Of a DNA stretch of 64,000 bases, positions 14,801 to 29,800 are shown piece by piece. A program made the translations under genes and the position numbers. This DNA comes from Tigriopus japonicus (lineage: Eukaryota > Arthropoda > Copepoda > Harpacticoida > Harpacticidae). The stretch lies in the NCBI GenBank assembly GCA_010645155.1, contig JAAGOF010000109.1, positions 1,927,764 to 1,991,763 of the forward strand, read 5' to 3'. A model generated the notes under the pieces. The model made no database searches, was not told the DNA's origin, and was given only the letters and a program-made list of their open reading frames with translations. The number at the start of each line of letters is the position of its first letter. The first letter of the stretch is position 1.

Positions 14801-17800
14801 CGATACCTACGGTAAAACCAATTGGCATCATGTGGTTGCACTTGAAAATGGAGAAATGGTTGTACCACGGAATGATTACATGGTTTTGGGGTGTGGTCTC
14901 TTCTGTGTCTCTGTCTGGAAGAAGACGAAGAAGATGGGATGAGTTCCAAATTTGGATGGGTTCCTATTTGTGACAGACTCTGAGCTGGTGTTTGGTTTAC
15001 TAACCAAACAATTGGATTATTCCTCGCGACACGCCCTATAGTTTTAGTGGCAAAGACCGAGATATTCCGAAATGGACAGATTAAAATAGATTTGGTGGGC
15101 GGAAAATTGCTGGGGATGAGCAAAAATGTGTTATAGCAACACTCGATTGAAGATTGTTGATCATTTCATATAAAGCCTGAGTGATAACTTCATAAGCCAT
15201 GTTTGGAGGCCGCAAAAACATCCCTGATGAAAAACATCTTTTTTTTCTCCCTCCCTCTTCGGGATTGACTGCACTTGGCAGTATTGCAACATGTGTTTTC
15301 ACAATTTGTCTCCTTTGTCACGCGTTCTTTGACACCTAGGAAAATCTTGAAAGAGACAGCGTTCCAATTCGTGTCGGATTTCTTCCATCTAACCCGGGGA
15401 CACCTCCATTCAGCGGCCTTTTATTAGATGAACTCAAGCGAACTTGATGAAATTTTCCTCACTGAACATCAACACGTCCGATCTCTTCGTCAGATAGTTT
15501 TGTCTGCGTCGTCTTTCTCCTAGGAACCTTTTCTCCCCTTCTCGGTGAAATTAGACCGGTCTGGCTCCTTCCAAACATCATTATCCATTGGGCAATTCTT
15601 TGGGGAATTTCTTTGCGTGTCGACTAATGTGATGAAGATTTCGCCCGATTGTACTGTACTACTGTAGTACACCCTCAAGTCCGAGGAAACCTCATGAGAG
15701 ACACAGAGACTGTTTTCTTCTTCTTTTCGTCTGTTTGTGCACCATGCACCCAGTCCCACGTCCCACGTCCCACCTTGGCCTGGAAGTCCCCTCATTGATC
15801 CATGGGATTGGAAGCCCGTGACTCATACCTCTGGCCATGGAAGAGCCAAGAGTGTAATGGTATACTCTCCAAATCCTCGGCGCCAAGATCTTAGACAAGG
15901 ATTAAGTTCCCATTCAAAAATAGGAGATCGGAAAGAGGGACGTGATTCCTATGTTTTGGCCAAAATTTAGAGGATAGTACGAGTGATAAAACGCTCTGGA
16001 TTTAAACTGGGATATGAATGAATTTACTTCTTTGTTCTATTGTGAGCTGGTGGGCGTTTTCTAATCAAGTTAATTACAAGATTCGTTCGTCCCAAACATG
16101 CTGAGGAAATGAGCGTCTTTAGAACGCAACTCGCCATTTAGGTAATCAATAAATGCATACAAGTGGTGCTTACCTATTCGAAACGGCTTTTCCATAGCCA
16201 CATTATCTAATCAATACTTGCATAACGAGCGCTTCACATGAAACTCGCAAAACCCGCTTTCCAAACAATATCGGACATCTCGCTCAAGTTCCCGCAAGAT
16301 GAACTTGGAAGTTGAATAGCGCTATTTTAGAGCAGGGACCCTTTATGCCATTGTACTGTACAATACGTAAGCATGGTCCAGAATGTATTTAGTAGACATG
16401 CTTGCGTGAGATGATCTCATAAGACTTTTTGCTCTACCGTCTGAGTATTGCTTGTTGGTCACCGATCTTGGTCGACGAGGGTCGGACGGATTACTCCCAA
16501 ATGAAGGGGTGGGTGGAGGCTTTTAGACGAGGAGAGGGTTCCAAAAATGATCAAACGAACAAAGGCGACCAATATACATTCACTTTTAGGAACAAAAGCC
16601 TTTCCGCCGTTCAAAGCAGGTTGGACCTCAGGAGGAAATATCCGGAGATCAAACATCCACTATACTGTACGTGTGTTTTCATCTAGGAGACCGGGTCTGT
16701 CACAACCGGATCAATATTAGATTCTGATCTGAAGTGTTGCTGACGTTTTCACATGATCAAGTGTGTTATGAATGTATGTATCTTGGTGGTGGAGATTGGA
16801 AGCTGCTGAAGCGTTGAATTCGCTCGTTTTTTGATTGATGATCTTCAGTCACGTGTCGGGGAATTAAACCAACGTCCTATCATTTCGCCCACTAGGTGTA
16901 AAAGACAAAAAAAATCCGGAATATTCGTTTACGCGTTTGAATTGATCTCAAATATCCAGACATGTCCAATGAAATTCGTAGTAAACCATTTGACAATGTC
17001 ACCTGTCCATCTCAGTCAAATTGATCAACGGAAATCCAAGAGTTGTCCACGTTAATCCTCAGGCTTGCCAAAAAAGAGGAAAAATCACGGAAAGACGTGG
17101 CAAACATGCAAATGATTCCATTCAAGGAGTGTGGAAGATGATCACTTTATCCGAGTTAATGACCATCCCATTCGTTGGCCTCATTCTCAACGATAAATAT
17201 ACATTAAAGCATGGTCAACAAGGGCTTTGATTAATCTACTGTTTGGGGCAACACTAGCTTTTTACGGTTGGCTTTGTCGTGATGGCGTGACTGACTCTAA
17301 GAGTGGATAATGGTCCAAATTGAAGGGTATGAAACTACCGAATGCTCCAAAAACGAGTTGTTTCGTATCTTAGGCCCTCTAATGGTTTTCTCTCGTCTTC
17401 TTCTTCCCTCCTCAACTACTATGAAGAACCACTCAAACTTTATTGCTCAAGCCTAATCAAATTCAAGCAAGTTCCTCGTCATAACTGTCATTTCTTCAAA
17501 ATCTCCAAAAATTATGGCACGGGTTATGGCAATTAAAACCGACTTTTAAGGCGCACCTAATGTCCATTTCTCCCGGATAATGACGCATTCGCCGTCTTAT
17601 TTGGAATACCAAGTGGAATGGAGAGGCGGGAATGGCAATCAAGCTTTGCCATTCGTTCTTGGCACACACAATTGGCTTCAAATTAGAATGCTGGAAAATT
17701 CCAGTTGCCAAGTACCAGATACCAGGTGTTGCCTTCATGGTTTTTGCATTCATGACCAGACAAATTGGCATCGCGCTGAGTTTGGAGGCGAAACGATTTT

Positions 17801-20800
17801 TTCCGCCAAGACTGCCAACCAGTTTTGGAGAGAACCATTCCTCTCTTTGGCAACTATAGTAGTGTATATGAACTCCTAGATTCCCGAGTTCATGCTGAAG
17901 AAATTCTTTCTTGGAGGTTGGTGTGTATAAAACGAAAAAAAACAATGAGAAAAATGTTGCCCTTATCAGTGTTTGGATGGACGAAGGCATTCTCACATCA
18001 ACCAAAACGAGACCCAATGTAGTTGTTCTCTCGTTTGGCAGTAAATTGCAACTCATCTGTGAAATTAAGATGTCAGAGGCTCACATGTTTGCCATTTTCC
18101 GAGAGGAGCATCAAACTGGGAGGGCGAGCATTCTTTGGAGTTGTCAAACTTGGACCAATTTGGCCTGGAATTTATCAACTTTTACTCCGAGACAAAAAAG
18201 CGACCCCTTTTTGGTATGTTTTGGACCCCTCTTTCTACTGTATCGACGAACTAGATTTGTTTTGAGCTCGACTTCAAGGCCAAATTAGGCAGCTTTCGTA
18301 TAGTTGTATGCACATGTATTCTCTTTTTGCGGCGAGACCTTCAATGTCGTCGTTGCTCCCCTCATCGTTTCCTTTTGTCGAGACTGGAATTAGACAGCTG
18401 AAATATCGTTTTACCCCATTTGGATTTTTGTGCTGTTAAAGTGGGAGTGGTAATAATGATCACGGTGGATATGGTGGCGATTGCAGCACTTGAACCTAGA
18501 AAACTTGCTAGAGAGAAGAGCCTTGCCCATTTTTTTTAGATTTTAAGTATTGATATTTTTGCATGTTTTGATTTTATCATAAAGCTAGGTATGTCAGACA
18601 AAAATGAAATTCAAACAAAAGTTCAAATTGATTCAAATTTTGTTGGTTTTTGTGGACTGCATTTTTTTTAAAAGTTTTACTTTTCAACAAATGAAGAAAT
18701 AGTAAAAACATGAAAAACATGACAGATCTTCTAACGAGCTGATCTTTCATATTTTAGAAAAAAAAATAGCTCTATACTTTTAGGGACATATAGGGAGGTT
18801 CTTGCATTTAGCTCTCTAAAAATGACGAGAGAAAAGCGTGACTGATTTCCTCTTCGGATCAATATGTCTCTCACACACGAGCTCAGTCATAAGAGCATTT
18901 GGAAGAGCACTCCAACCTCTCATGTGTGTTCCAATCTTTCACATTTCCATACATCGACCTAATCTTTGAACTTCCTCTCAGAAGTCGAATATATGTGAAC
19001 TCAGAGGTCACGATTGCTTCCTGTAGAGCTTCAGCGTTAATATTAATTCCAAAACAATTTCTCTCAAAACTTGACACCTCTTGTACTCCCATGAGTCAGT
19101 TTGAGCCTCTTGTTGTTGCAGAGTTCAGCGGAAAAACAAACTCAATCTTTTCCCTCAAAACAGCTTTGGTTTGCCAGTATTGATTTTTGTCCCTTGATGT
19201 CCTGCTCTCCAACGCTGAATTTGGATGCCTTGCATAGTAGACAAACGAGCTCATCAAGGGTGTCATTACTTTTGTGAGATCACTTTGGATACGTGAACTG
19301 TGGGGACGGGACAAGTGATACAATTGTGTTTTGCATTCCCCTTTTCCTCAGGGTTGCTTTTTTCCACGGGGATATTCATTGAGAGGCAAACCGCACCGAA
19401 GGTTCTCGATTGCATTGGTAACCCTATTGGTCACAGTACATTGAGTTTAATCCCGAAATGCACGTGCACCATAAAGGCTATCGCTGGGATCATCTTTCGT
19501 GCACCCTTGTATTGAAGTGGATGAAAGGGATGGGACGTCGTCTCGAGAGGAAGGAGGGCAATTGTCGATTTATGGGACAAGATCCATCTGATCCTTTTTG
19601 TTCCCGACGAAAGAATCGAGGACAAACTTAAATAAAAAAGAGAATTACAAAATCATGACTGGATCTTTTTTAAACATGCTTAAATGAGATAGATGTGATT
19701 CCGGAATTGTCCAGGACATTATTCTCCCCTTGGTTTTTCCACTTAAAAGAGCAGTCCCTCTTCTTGGTCTGTCTTTATCCACTCTACTTGACCCACTTTT
19801 CCGACTTCATCATCTTTCCATGGTCCAATGGCCTTTAGCTTTTCTGAAGAGAATCATTTTGAAGACGAAAGTTTGGAGCAGTTTAAAGAAATCTTGGAAA
19901 ATGACGATCATCAACGTAAATGTGGGCACACTCAACTTTATCGGAGGGAATTTCAAAGGAACCCATTCCCCTTGCCAAAGTGAACACGAACCAGAAGAGA
20001 CAATCTGAGAGAGCAAAGGCTTCGTAGAAAAATCCTTGGAGGGGTGCGAAAAGTGTGAACTCTAATCCTCCCTGAAATGGCCAGCCATTAACTGAAAATG
20101 AATTTACCGCCGACTTTTGAGTGTTTGAACTCTAGATATGAGAATATCTCTTGACGAGTGATTGAATTCGGTCAGTTCTTCGACCTCTTTGTTTGATGAT
20201 CAAACTTTTTTTCTCCCTTGCTCGCTTCTTCTCTGATCTGAGTTTGGCTTTCACTTTTTGTTAGGGAGCTAAATGTATTGACGAATTGCCTTGGGGTAAG
20301 ATACACTGGATGGATGGAAGGAAGAGCATGGAATAGATCTCTTTCTAAAGTTTGAAGGGGAAGTGACGCCTCCAGATATTTTTCTTTTATTCCAAACCCG
20401 CCTTTCAAGTGAACGAAACGGAAATGAAATATTACTTTTGTTGTTGAAGCTGACGTGATCAGCGTTGGGTGACCAGAAAAAGATTTTCTCCAAAGAGTCG
20501 CTCGACCAAATAAAGGAGCAGAAACGCATAAAGACCATCTTTGAAGCCAGGTTTCGAGCCCGAGGACCATCTTGTATAGTTGCTCGTGTCCTTTTGTCGG
20601 AATTTTCCCCAAGGGAATGATTTTGAACCCTTGTAGTCTCAAGCAAATGGGAAAACAAAGGAAGCCTTCCGGAAGAACGTTTTCCGGAAGGTAGGAGCAA
20701 GCAATTCTCAAAGTTTCAATATCATTTTGATTTCTTACCCTTTTCAGGCACGTTTCCGGAGTTCCGATTCCTAGACGAACCCGAGGACACTTTGGTTGTG

Positions 20801-23800
20801 AAAAATCAGGCGGCAACCCTGAAATGCTCCGCGATCGGTCCAGGGCCGCCAAAAATTCGATGGAAACGCAACGGAGAATTTCTGAAATTCCCGGATTTAA
20901 ACGATCGACGGTAAGAGATGAAAACCATGCCAAATTAGCTTTAAAAACGCACATCAAGGTCAGGAAATAATCATATCTTATCTCTCGGCATTCAGATTTG
21001 TGGAGGATATTGATGGCCGGTAAATACGCACGAACTAAATTACGCATTCATAACTATTCAATCTGCTTCTTTGATCTTATTTACTTTCAATAGTTCATTC
21101 ATATGTCAGTTTCCCACTTTTGTCCAAGAAACATCTGCTTGAAAGTCGTTAACACTCTTGCAGCTCGTCTTTGTCTTCGTTTTCCCAGCCTTGAAAGCAA
21201 GATCCTCTCTTAGAACTGGAACTCGTCCGGGGGGTCCCTTTTAAGCATTTTCTAAAATAGCCCCTACTTGTTGCCTTCAAGTCTTTTTCAAACTGAAATA
21301 GAGCAGATAGAGGCAAACTTTGGAAGAAAGGGATTTCGCCGCTAACCAAAGTGAGTGAGTGAGTTGCTACCTAACACCCAAATGCTCAAGGAGATCCACC
21401 AGATTCTCGAGAAGAGATGGATGGATCTTCCTAATTAAATTCCAAGGGCTTGAGGGTGGAAGCGAGGAAAAGGCCGCTTCTGAGGGTCTTAAATCCTCCT
21501 GGATGAGATTTGGGGGGAATCAAGTAGAGAAGGGATGATCACATTGCTATCTAAAGTAAACTGAAAATGAGCCCCAAAATCAACGGGTACTTCAATCAGA
21601 GAGGAGGGGGATCTCTTTGCCTTTTCAACTTTCTCTGCTAGTGCTCTTTCCAGTTATGACTCTTGATTGCATTCCAACTTCTACCAATCTCTTCAAGCAT
21701 GGATTCAATTTTCGTTGTATTTCAGACGACTCCAATCCGATGGTTCCTTGTATTTTTCAACCATCTACCACAAACGCTCTGCACAACCAGATGAGGGCCT
21801 CTACCAATGTGTGGCCTCGGTTGACGGCCTTGGAACCATTGTATCACGGACGGCCTCGCTTCAAGTCTCAGGTAAGATTGTCAAGGCCAATCTTTTAATT
21901 TGCGCTATAAATGAATCCGAGGACGAAGTGTGGACCAGTGGTTCCGACGTCCATGTGCATGTCCTCTTATAATTCATGACCCGAAATGACTGCAGAACCT
22001 TCTTCCGAGCTGTGCGTCCCTTGGGAATTTGAGGACCTTTATGACTTAAAGGCCGTTGGGAAGAATGAAAATTGAAGCTGAAGGAAGAACTGAGGGTTAG
22101 CTCATTTCTATTTGGCCTGTGCAAGAGCTATTAGTCTATCTTAAATGATGAGAATTGGATTTGAGCGGTTGGGAAATGTTCTCTTTGGTTTGCTTTACCA
22201 AGCTTTCAGCCGCTCTTTGGGTTATTAAGATTACTATCTTTAAGGTCATATAATTGGTTTCTCTGACTGATTGTTTTGACAGTTATTAGGTGGACATTGG
22301 TGGGCTTTCAATGTCCACGAAATACGTCATCCAATCAGTTAATCTCAGGAGGCTTTCTCCTCAAAACAGACAAAACTTTTAATCCCATCTTAATGGAATA
22401 AGTTTCCCCATATTCGCCAAAGAGGAGCCTTTTCTTTGGGCAAAGCAATCTTCCAATTTTCCACCAATCTTCCTGATATTGAGAGAAGAAACAACTTCGA
22501 AGGCTTCTTTCCAATAGTTATGAGCTCTATTTTCTCCGCCTTGTCATAACTTCGAGTACTTTTTTGCAAAAACGGAAGCCTTCAACTTTGAGAATGGCGT
22601 GGGTGCTTTGAATTTGTTGATTCTTCCGAACTTGAAAAGAAGAGAAATGACAAGAGGGAGGCTTTAGACGTATTCAATCTCTATTTCGTTTGTATTATAA
22701 GATCTCACAAGTTTTGGAAGAATATTTTCTTTTCTGTATGCGTTGTATGTCGCACCTCTCTGATCTAAATACTTTCGAGCAGATTAACGATCCTCAACTA
22801 TGCTCTCAGACCATCAGCTGTACTTCAATTGTGTTAAGAGTATACTCCAGGGCCCCAAAAGCTGACTTGATTTTTGTGTACTGCCAAGCTATTTGAATAA
22901 GAGTAGGTGATATGCGACCTACAAGTATTAGCTTCCCTGAGTACATTGCTAGATCTGTAGTCTGTAATGCTCGAAACAAAAAAGTAAGACTTTGACTTGC
23001 CACTAACCTTAAGCTGGGCCTGAGGGATCAAATCTAAAATATATTGCTGAAAAAAAGATGAATTCTTGAGAAAGAACCCCAAAGGGTGTTTGCCAAGGTC
23101 GAACTTTTTCCAGACGAGATCAGCTTGTTGTGCGGAGAAGCCAACCTTTCCATTGTCATCTATTAACCCAAATAACCCGCCTTGAAGTCCCGAGTTTCCC
23201 AAAAGTGTGTACTACTGACAGCGGAGGAACTTTTGGAATGGCCGAGTTGTGTGCCATTTTGGCGCCAAACTTTACAACCTCGTGAAAAGAAACTACACTC
23301 TTCCTGAAATTTCGTGACTCCCGTTTCTTTTTTTCCCCTGCACTTGAATAGAAAGGAACTTTGTTAACCCCAAATAGAGCCTCACTTTTGGCCTTTGACG
23401 TTCACGGGTTGAGGTGTGGGGTATTTTATTCCTGTGGGCGGATATGTCATACCTAAAGAAAATGAGGCAGAGTGAAAGTTATTTCACGACCTCTAACCTC
23501 AAAAGACCTTCAAGTGCCCTCCTTTGAATTTATGAGCTGGGGTCTCCTTTTTTGAAGTGAAAAGGGGAAGAAGGCCAACGAGGAGGTTAAACTTCCAGGT
23601 AATTGAATGGCCTCAAGAGACTGCAATCTATTTTATGAATCCATCTCCATGTTCGAACCTTGATCCCCAGTTATCGCCAAGGTCTAAGGAAAGACACTGA
23701 CTCAAAGGAGATTCTTTTCCAAAGCTGAGTTTCACCCCGATTTTACGCCTTGGTGATTCCGTTGAAAGCGATAGCACGTGGTGGAGATCCGCTTAGTTCT

Positions 23801-26800
23801 CTTTTGACTCAAAACACGTGCTTGTAACTCACTTGGGATTTAAATTGACAACTTTAATCACTGGTCTCCTTGCCTCTCTTTGTTCCCCACTTCGATGCAG
23901 CCTTTGTACACTAGTTGAATGTCTTTGTTCAAAGAGATTGGTAGAAGAGGCAAAGACCGACCGTTGCCAAGTGACATTTGACAGTTTCCTTACTCGGCGC
24001 TTTTGAAATGTATGAGCTTTTTTGCGTTCTCCAAGTCTCAAAATATGGTCAAAAAGCTTGACCATACATTATTTTCTTGGTTTTGTTGCTGACCTCTCAA
24101 GGTTCTTCATTTTTTTTTCTTTGTCATTAGTGCAATTTTAATTTTACGCCTGTGCACTTTCTCTTCAATACAAGTTAGAAATTCTCCTTAAATGTCTAAA
24201 TAACCTTTAACTAATTTGAAATACAAGGAAAGATGCGCTGCTTACCTTTTCATGACAAAAATATCGCAGAAACAAGAAAATTCTAACCTTTTTGCTGGCC
24301 CCTCTTGCGTTCTCTTTGTTGCTTAACCCTCTTTTCGGATCTCTGGCCTCATTAGAATGTTCACAAATGCTAATCTTGACAAATTTCAACCTGCGGTCTC
24401 AGGTCTTCTCGGCATGTGGGTTGACTTAACGAGCCCGATCTTCCTGAAAACACCCGAAAACGGTCCATTGGCTTGTTTCTGATACTTCATCCTACCCATT
24501 GACAACTTGTCTGGATTACCCTTGTTCCAACATGCCCACCATAAAGCTAACAAGGGAATTAGACTGAAAAGTGGAAGTAGTAATGCAAAGAGGGGGAAGC
24601 TTCTCCAAAGTAATAATAGCTTCCTCTCTATCTCGTTGCTTTGTTTCGTGTACTTGAATGTCCTCATTCCTGGGTTGGTTGGCTTTTTCGGTGGCTTTGC
24701 GACACCGCTACAAGTTCCCCAAAAGTGGAAATCTAGGTCAAGATTAGATGGGGATAGGTTCCATCGATTCTAACGTGGATCAGATTGTCACCACGAAGAC
24801 AAGACCATCAATCAGTTTTGAAGGCGGAAGCTAACCTAAGGATCTAATGTTGATTCGAGATCGGTGAACATGACAGGTTATGGAGGAGAGGTAGCAACCA
24901 TTTTCTACAAGAAATCTAGTGTTCCCATTCATCCCCCAAGAGGGTTTTTGCTCATCGGTGAGACCCTTTTTTTGAGTGATAGCTCGTGCGATTGTTGAAA
25001 AAGAGGTTGTCTCGGTAGCTTTGGAATTGGGTGTGTACTGCGGAGATCAATGATTCTTAGATTGACTGATGGCTCTTGTGGCCTTGTTCTATCATTGGCC
25101 TTTTTTAGCTCTTGTCAGTAAACAATCCGAAAAATGTTTCGATAACTTGGGATGCGTTGCCAAATCGCAACATACAGTACGTAACCCAAATTTTCAATTA
25201 CGCTCAAGTCCCACAACTTATCTGCTGTTTTCTGTTCCACTTACCTTCTGTTGTGGCAAAACTTCCTGGAACAGACAATGTAGGCATTCGAGGCCAATTT
25301 ATGAGTTTCTGCAACGAAATGCCACAAAAGCCTCCATTTGCTTGGAGGGTCCTTCAGTGTACATACAATTCTCCCTCTCTCGCAGATTTCTATCAAATAA
25401 TGGAACCCAGCCATTTTTCAGTCCTCAGATTTTGGTTCAATCCCAAGCCATATGTGTCCATGATTCCTCCATTTGTTCCACATGTTCCATCGAAAAAAAA
25501 ATAATGTCGATATGGCGGTCATTTTCCGGTCCAGAGACTTCCACAACGACGGAAAAACCGGCATAATAAAGTCATTGCTGACTGACTTGATGCATAGTAC
25601 CTATGGAATGTCGGCCAAGGTCGAAGGATGCCTCTGTTGTATTATCAATTGAGACCTCATTAATGTGTCTTCTTCTCTGTCCAATGAGAACAAACGAGCT
25701 TCCGGTTTGCCGATATTATGCTCTGTAGCGAACGTGACTCAACATGGAAGTTTGGCCTCAATTGAAGTGTCCCACTTTGGAAATTGCTTGTGTGTGTTTC
25801 AGTTTTTGCTCCAAGAGAACTTTGGAGGTCCTCGTTTTTTCAACATTGGGTGTGTGAGTATAGTATGCTTGACCAGTTCATAGACCATCATTTGCATATT
25901 GAGGAAGAGCCATGGAACATCAGGCTTTTTCTTCCACCCGTAAAGAGGTGCCGAATATGCTAAAAAATACATTCACATCCTAGTAGGCTACATTGACCCC
26001 TTGGTAAATACGTTGCAGTACCCTTTATATTCACGGAGGGTCCCTCAATGGAGCGACCAACCGTTCATCATGCTTCCCATCGAGACCTTTCTTTCCAAGG
26101 AGGTCAGTCACCCAAACTTGTTTTTGTGATGATTTTTTTCTGGCTCTCACAACCGGATTTGTTGAGAAAAGAGTGTGAAAATCCACCAAGCTTGGATTAT
26201 GCCCGTAAAGAAATCGTTCTGAGAGTGGTCCAATCTGATAATGACTGCCCATCCCAACATCATAAAGTGGCTCTCGAACATCATGTCCGAAGAATTATTG
26301 TCTTGGCCATTTCGGGGCTTGTTAGAAGGAGGGTGAAAATGGATTTCTTGATCCCATCTGCCTGGAACAGACAAGTGGAACACTGCCTTATTTTGATGAC
26401 CAGATCAAAAGATCCCTTCCCTTGCCATCTCTTCAAGCCATCAAGAATTGGGAGCTGATGGTTAAGATTACTCCATGCCTGGACATGGTTTACCGATAAA
26501 TGAAGCTCTAGCAAATCTTTGGACTTATTCAACTAAGGTCCCATGATAATACGATAGTAATATCACTTTTTTCTCTTCAGGGTTTTACCGATATCAGGAC
26601 GCTTAGCTATATTTTGAAATATTGTGTGTACTGGATGGACAAATAAAGTCACTGATTACATTGCAATTTTTAGACTTCAACATAACACCAGCTAACACGT
26701 TCAAGGTTACGATTAAATACAGGTTAAGTTTCAAAAGAATCACATCATTGTCCAAGACCACGAAAGCAATCAATTAGCAAGTCATGTATGTCCAGTAACA

Positions 26801-29800
26801 AGAGTCATCCATTGAGAGCTCGGACTGATTGGCTGACGGGCTATATGACTTGGAAAAAGTCATCCACGACGGCATGAAGATGACTTCTCGTTCCATAGAA
26901 GAGCCAGAGAGGGTCGCGAGCTATCTCAACGAGTATTTCCCCCATCCCTTTTAACAAGCAAGTCGTAAGTAGTCCAGTGGTTGTCTAGGGCCCTTGAGGA
27001 ACACGGAATGAACATGGAATGAGCTTGGTCCAAAGAGCCAACGACGACCAATCCTCTTGACGGGGCTCTTCAGTGCTCATTTCCTCGTATACAGAGAAGA
27101 GAAGGAACAGACATGATGGGGTTGCATTGGAACATGACCTGAAATATGACGTCTTGAGCAGCTACGTAGATACTTCTGAGAATTGGGGGGTGATTTTGCC
27201 ACGGATTGTACCCGAATTGAATCGTCAATGGCCTTTATGGAGAGCCTTGCGTCTGAAAGTGGCTTGAGTTTGGCTCGAGATTAAGATTCAATGCTTTGGC
27301 ATGACACAAATGATGGTTTATCTTCTCATTTACGTACAACGCAAGGGGTGTGAGGGGATTATATAGTATGTGATAATGGCAAGCCATAAAGAAGGTTATG
27401 TGTGCATAATGCAGGGGATGATTTTGGCACCAGTTCCATGGAACAATGAGGTAAAGATCCAGGTCCCAGTTTTTATCTCGCTCCATTTCACAGAAAGCTA
27501 ATGCCGAACCGGCGAACTAAAGACTGTCTGTAAAATATTTTAGTGACTCTCGAAATATGTTGCAAATCCGTTTGTCTCCAATCTCATATGAATATGCAAA
27601 TCTTAACTGCTCCGAGCAATTCTGTTCGGAATGTTTGAGATTAAAAGGAGGGCCTAATAAACAACCAAGAAAGGCCTTGGAAAGTAGGCCGTCTCAAACC
27701 ATTCGGCAACTTTGTTCGTAGACCGTGAAAACTTGTCGACGCACTCAAAAGTTATGCGGAACTTTCTTTCAAGCCAAAAAACTCGAATACCTCGAAAATG
27801 GAAAGAAAAACACATGCTCAGTCATGTTGCTTCTTGTATTGAATAGCGAGCAATTGGTCGCTTTCTTTATCCTTAATTGAGTGGCTCGTTTCTGTGATCA
27901 ATTGAGCTTTATGGGCCTCATCAGTCAAACTCTCCCACATAGAGTATGATTACTGGATCACTCACTTCCAGAACTACACACAACCCGTATATACAGTAAT
28001 ACATTGTATGTACTACCAAGTATTTGATGTTTGATCAAGGTCGACTTTTTGGCTTTTAGGACCTCGTTAGTCCTTGGCATAAAGAAAGAAACCATTCACA
28101 TTTAATCTTACTTCATTCTGAATATGAGACCCTCTTTCCCGTAATAGTTCCGCAATACATCAAGGTTATGATGATTGATATCAAGTTTCGTAAAAAAGAG
28201 AGTTCCAAAGAACCCGACGAAAGTCTTGAAAAAGGAAAGAGCATAAATCTTAGATGTGGGATTGAAAGTATTGACAATGGATTGTTCATGGTGTGTTGGG
28301 AATGCACCCTCTCTGAGGTGTTGTCGTGCCCATCCATATAGTTCATACATTCATGGTCGTAACAATGCATCATCACTCATCACCCAACGACAACCCTTCT
28401 AGCCAAGCTCTTTGGTAAGCAAGCCCACATTCGGGTGTTCAGTCTTCGTTTCAAGTACTTTATGGGGGCTAGAGTTCAAGTGACGAAGATACCACCCCAG
28501 GGGTTGGAACTTGAGGGGACTGTGAACTGAGTTATGGGCATGTTTAGAATGCATTTACAATACGTGAATGCTCAATAGGGATGGCAGTAACAAGGTACCG
28601 GTAGACATATAGACAGATATGCAGACAGACCGAAACGAACGTGTTCGATCCAAAGGTGAATGTGAGATTGTGGCTTCAATTAGGGGATATGAAAATGCAA
28701 TAGTTCAAGAAGTCAAGAGGGAGAATTCAATTTGTCCGAATTCCCCCTTCTTACGTGGCAATTTGTCTTGGCTGGACTTTTTCTCACTTCCGCACTGCCA
28801 ATTTTACCCCAAGTCCGACCGAACATTCCTGAGTGTTCTCAGCAATAAATAGCTTTTGAGTTCGACATTGGAGAACAACATAATTATGTTCCACATTTAT
28901 TTTAACCGAGCACAACCTTATCTTATTTTCAAGATGTGGTGAACCGGAAGCACGGACCTTGATTCAGACAGATTGTTCCTGTCTGGTGGTGGTCCTATTT
29001 GTTTAAGACTTTCAAGCCATGTTGTGCACTTCCCGTTCGTGAATTCCCTCATTCGTTTTGACACCCCCTTCTTTTCCCCCTAAAGTTCCACTTTTGTCGA
29101 CGAGGAACTACGCAGCTTTTGCTAGGCTTGCCATACTTCCTGATCCCCTGAAAACTCAATCAAAATACCCATTTGGTACAAAATCACCTTTATGACACTC
29201 TTGTGTACTTTACTCTCGAGGATAACCTTTTTCTTCGCGCAAGTTGTGCTTGAAAACGGAACCTATCCCCAAGGTATTATGTATCTGGTTGGGTTCCATG
29301 TACACTTACATCGTCCAACGATATGTTGTACCTTATGAATAGACCCTGATACATTTATAAAGGAAAGAGCACAATGAAGTGGAATAAGTTTTTTTAAATA
29401 AAGAAGTGTATTGGATAGAGGAAGTATCCTGTGTTTTGAAACCTGAACGTTGGCGAGTTCTTTTACCCTTCATTAGAGGAAAAACTCGGGGAGAGATAGA
29501 GCGACGACGAATTTTATCTTCCCTCTTGCACCCACTTATTTGTGTAAATTTGCCCAGAGAACACCATTTACGTAGTAACTAGTACTACTTATTGGCCTTA
29601 GAAGAATGTGGAACAAGATTGTACAGAGTGTTTACACAAGACATCTTTCATCAACGAAGAGGGTTGGCAAGCCCCAAAAAATGTGGCAGAAAACTCCACA
29701 CCGGAAAAACTCGGACTGTCCTCAAGGAAGAGAAACTTTTTTTTGAGGGCTTTGACAATTTCCACTTGAACTGTTTTCGTTGATCGATTCCTCACTGCTT

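Noticed and set aside
17496..18056. 186-codon minus-strand open frame in frazzled intron 1
   Set aside because: No family resemblance, several overlapping open frames on the opposite strand, and no splice or start context suggesting a gene.
25069..25566. Overlapping plus-strand frames of 165 and 130 codons in frazzled intron 3
   Set aside because: Two different frames open over the same bases, neither resembling a protein family.
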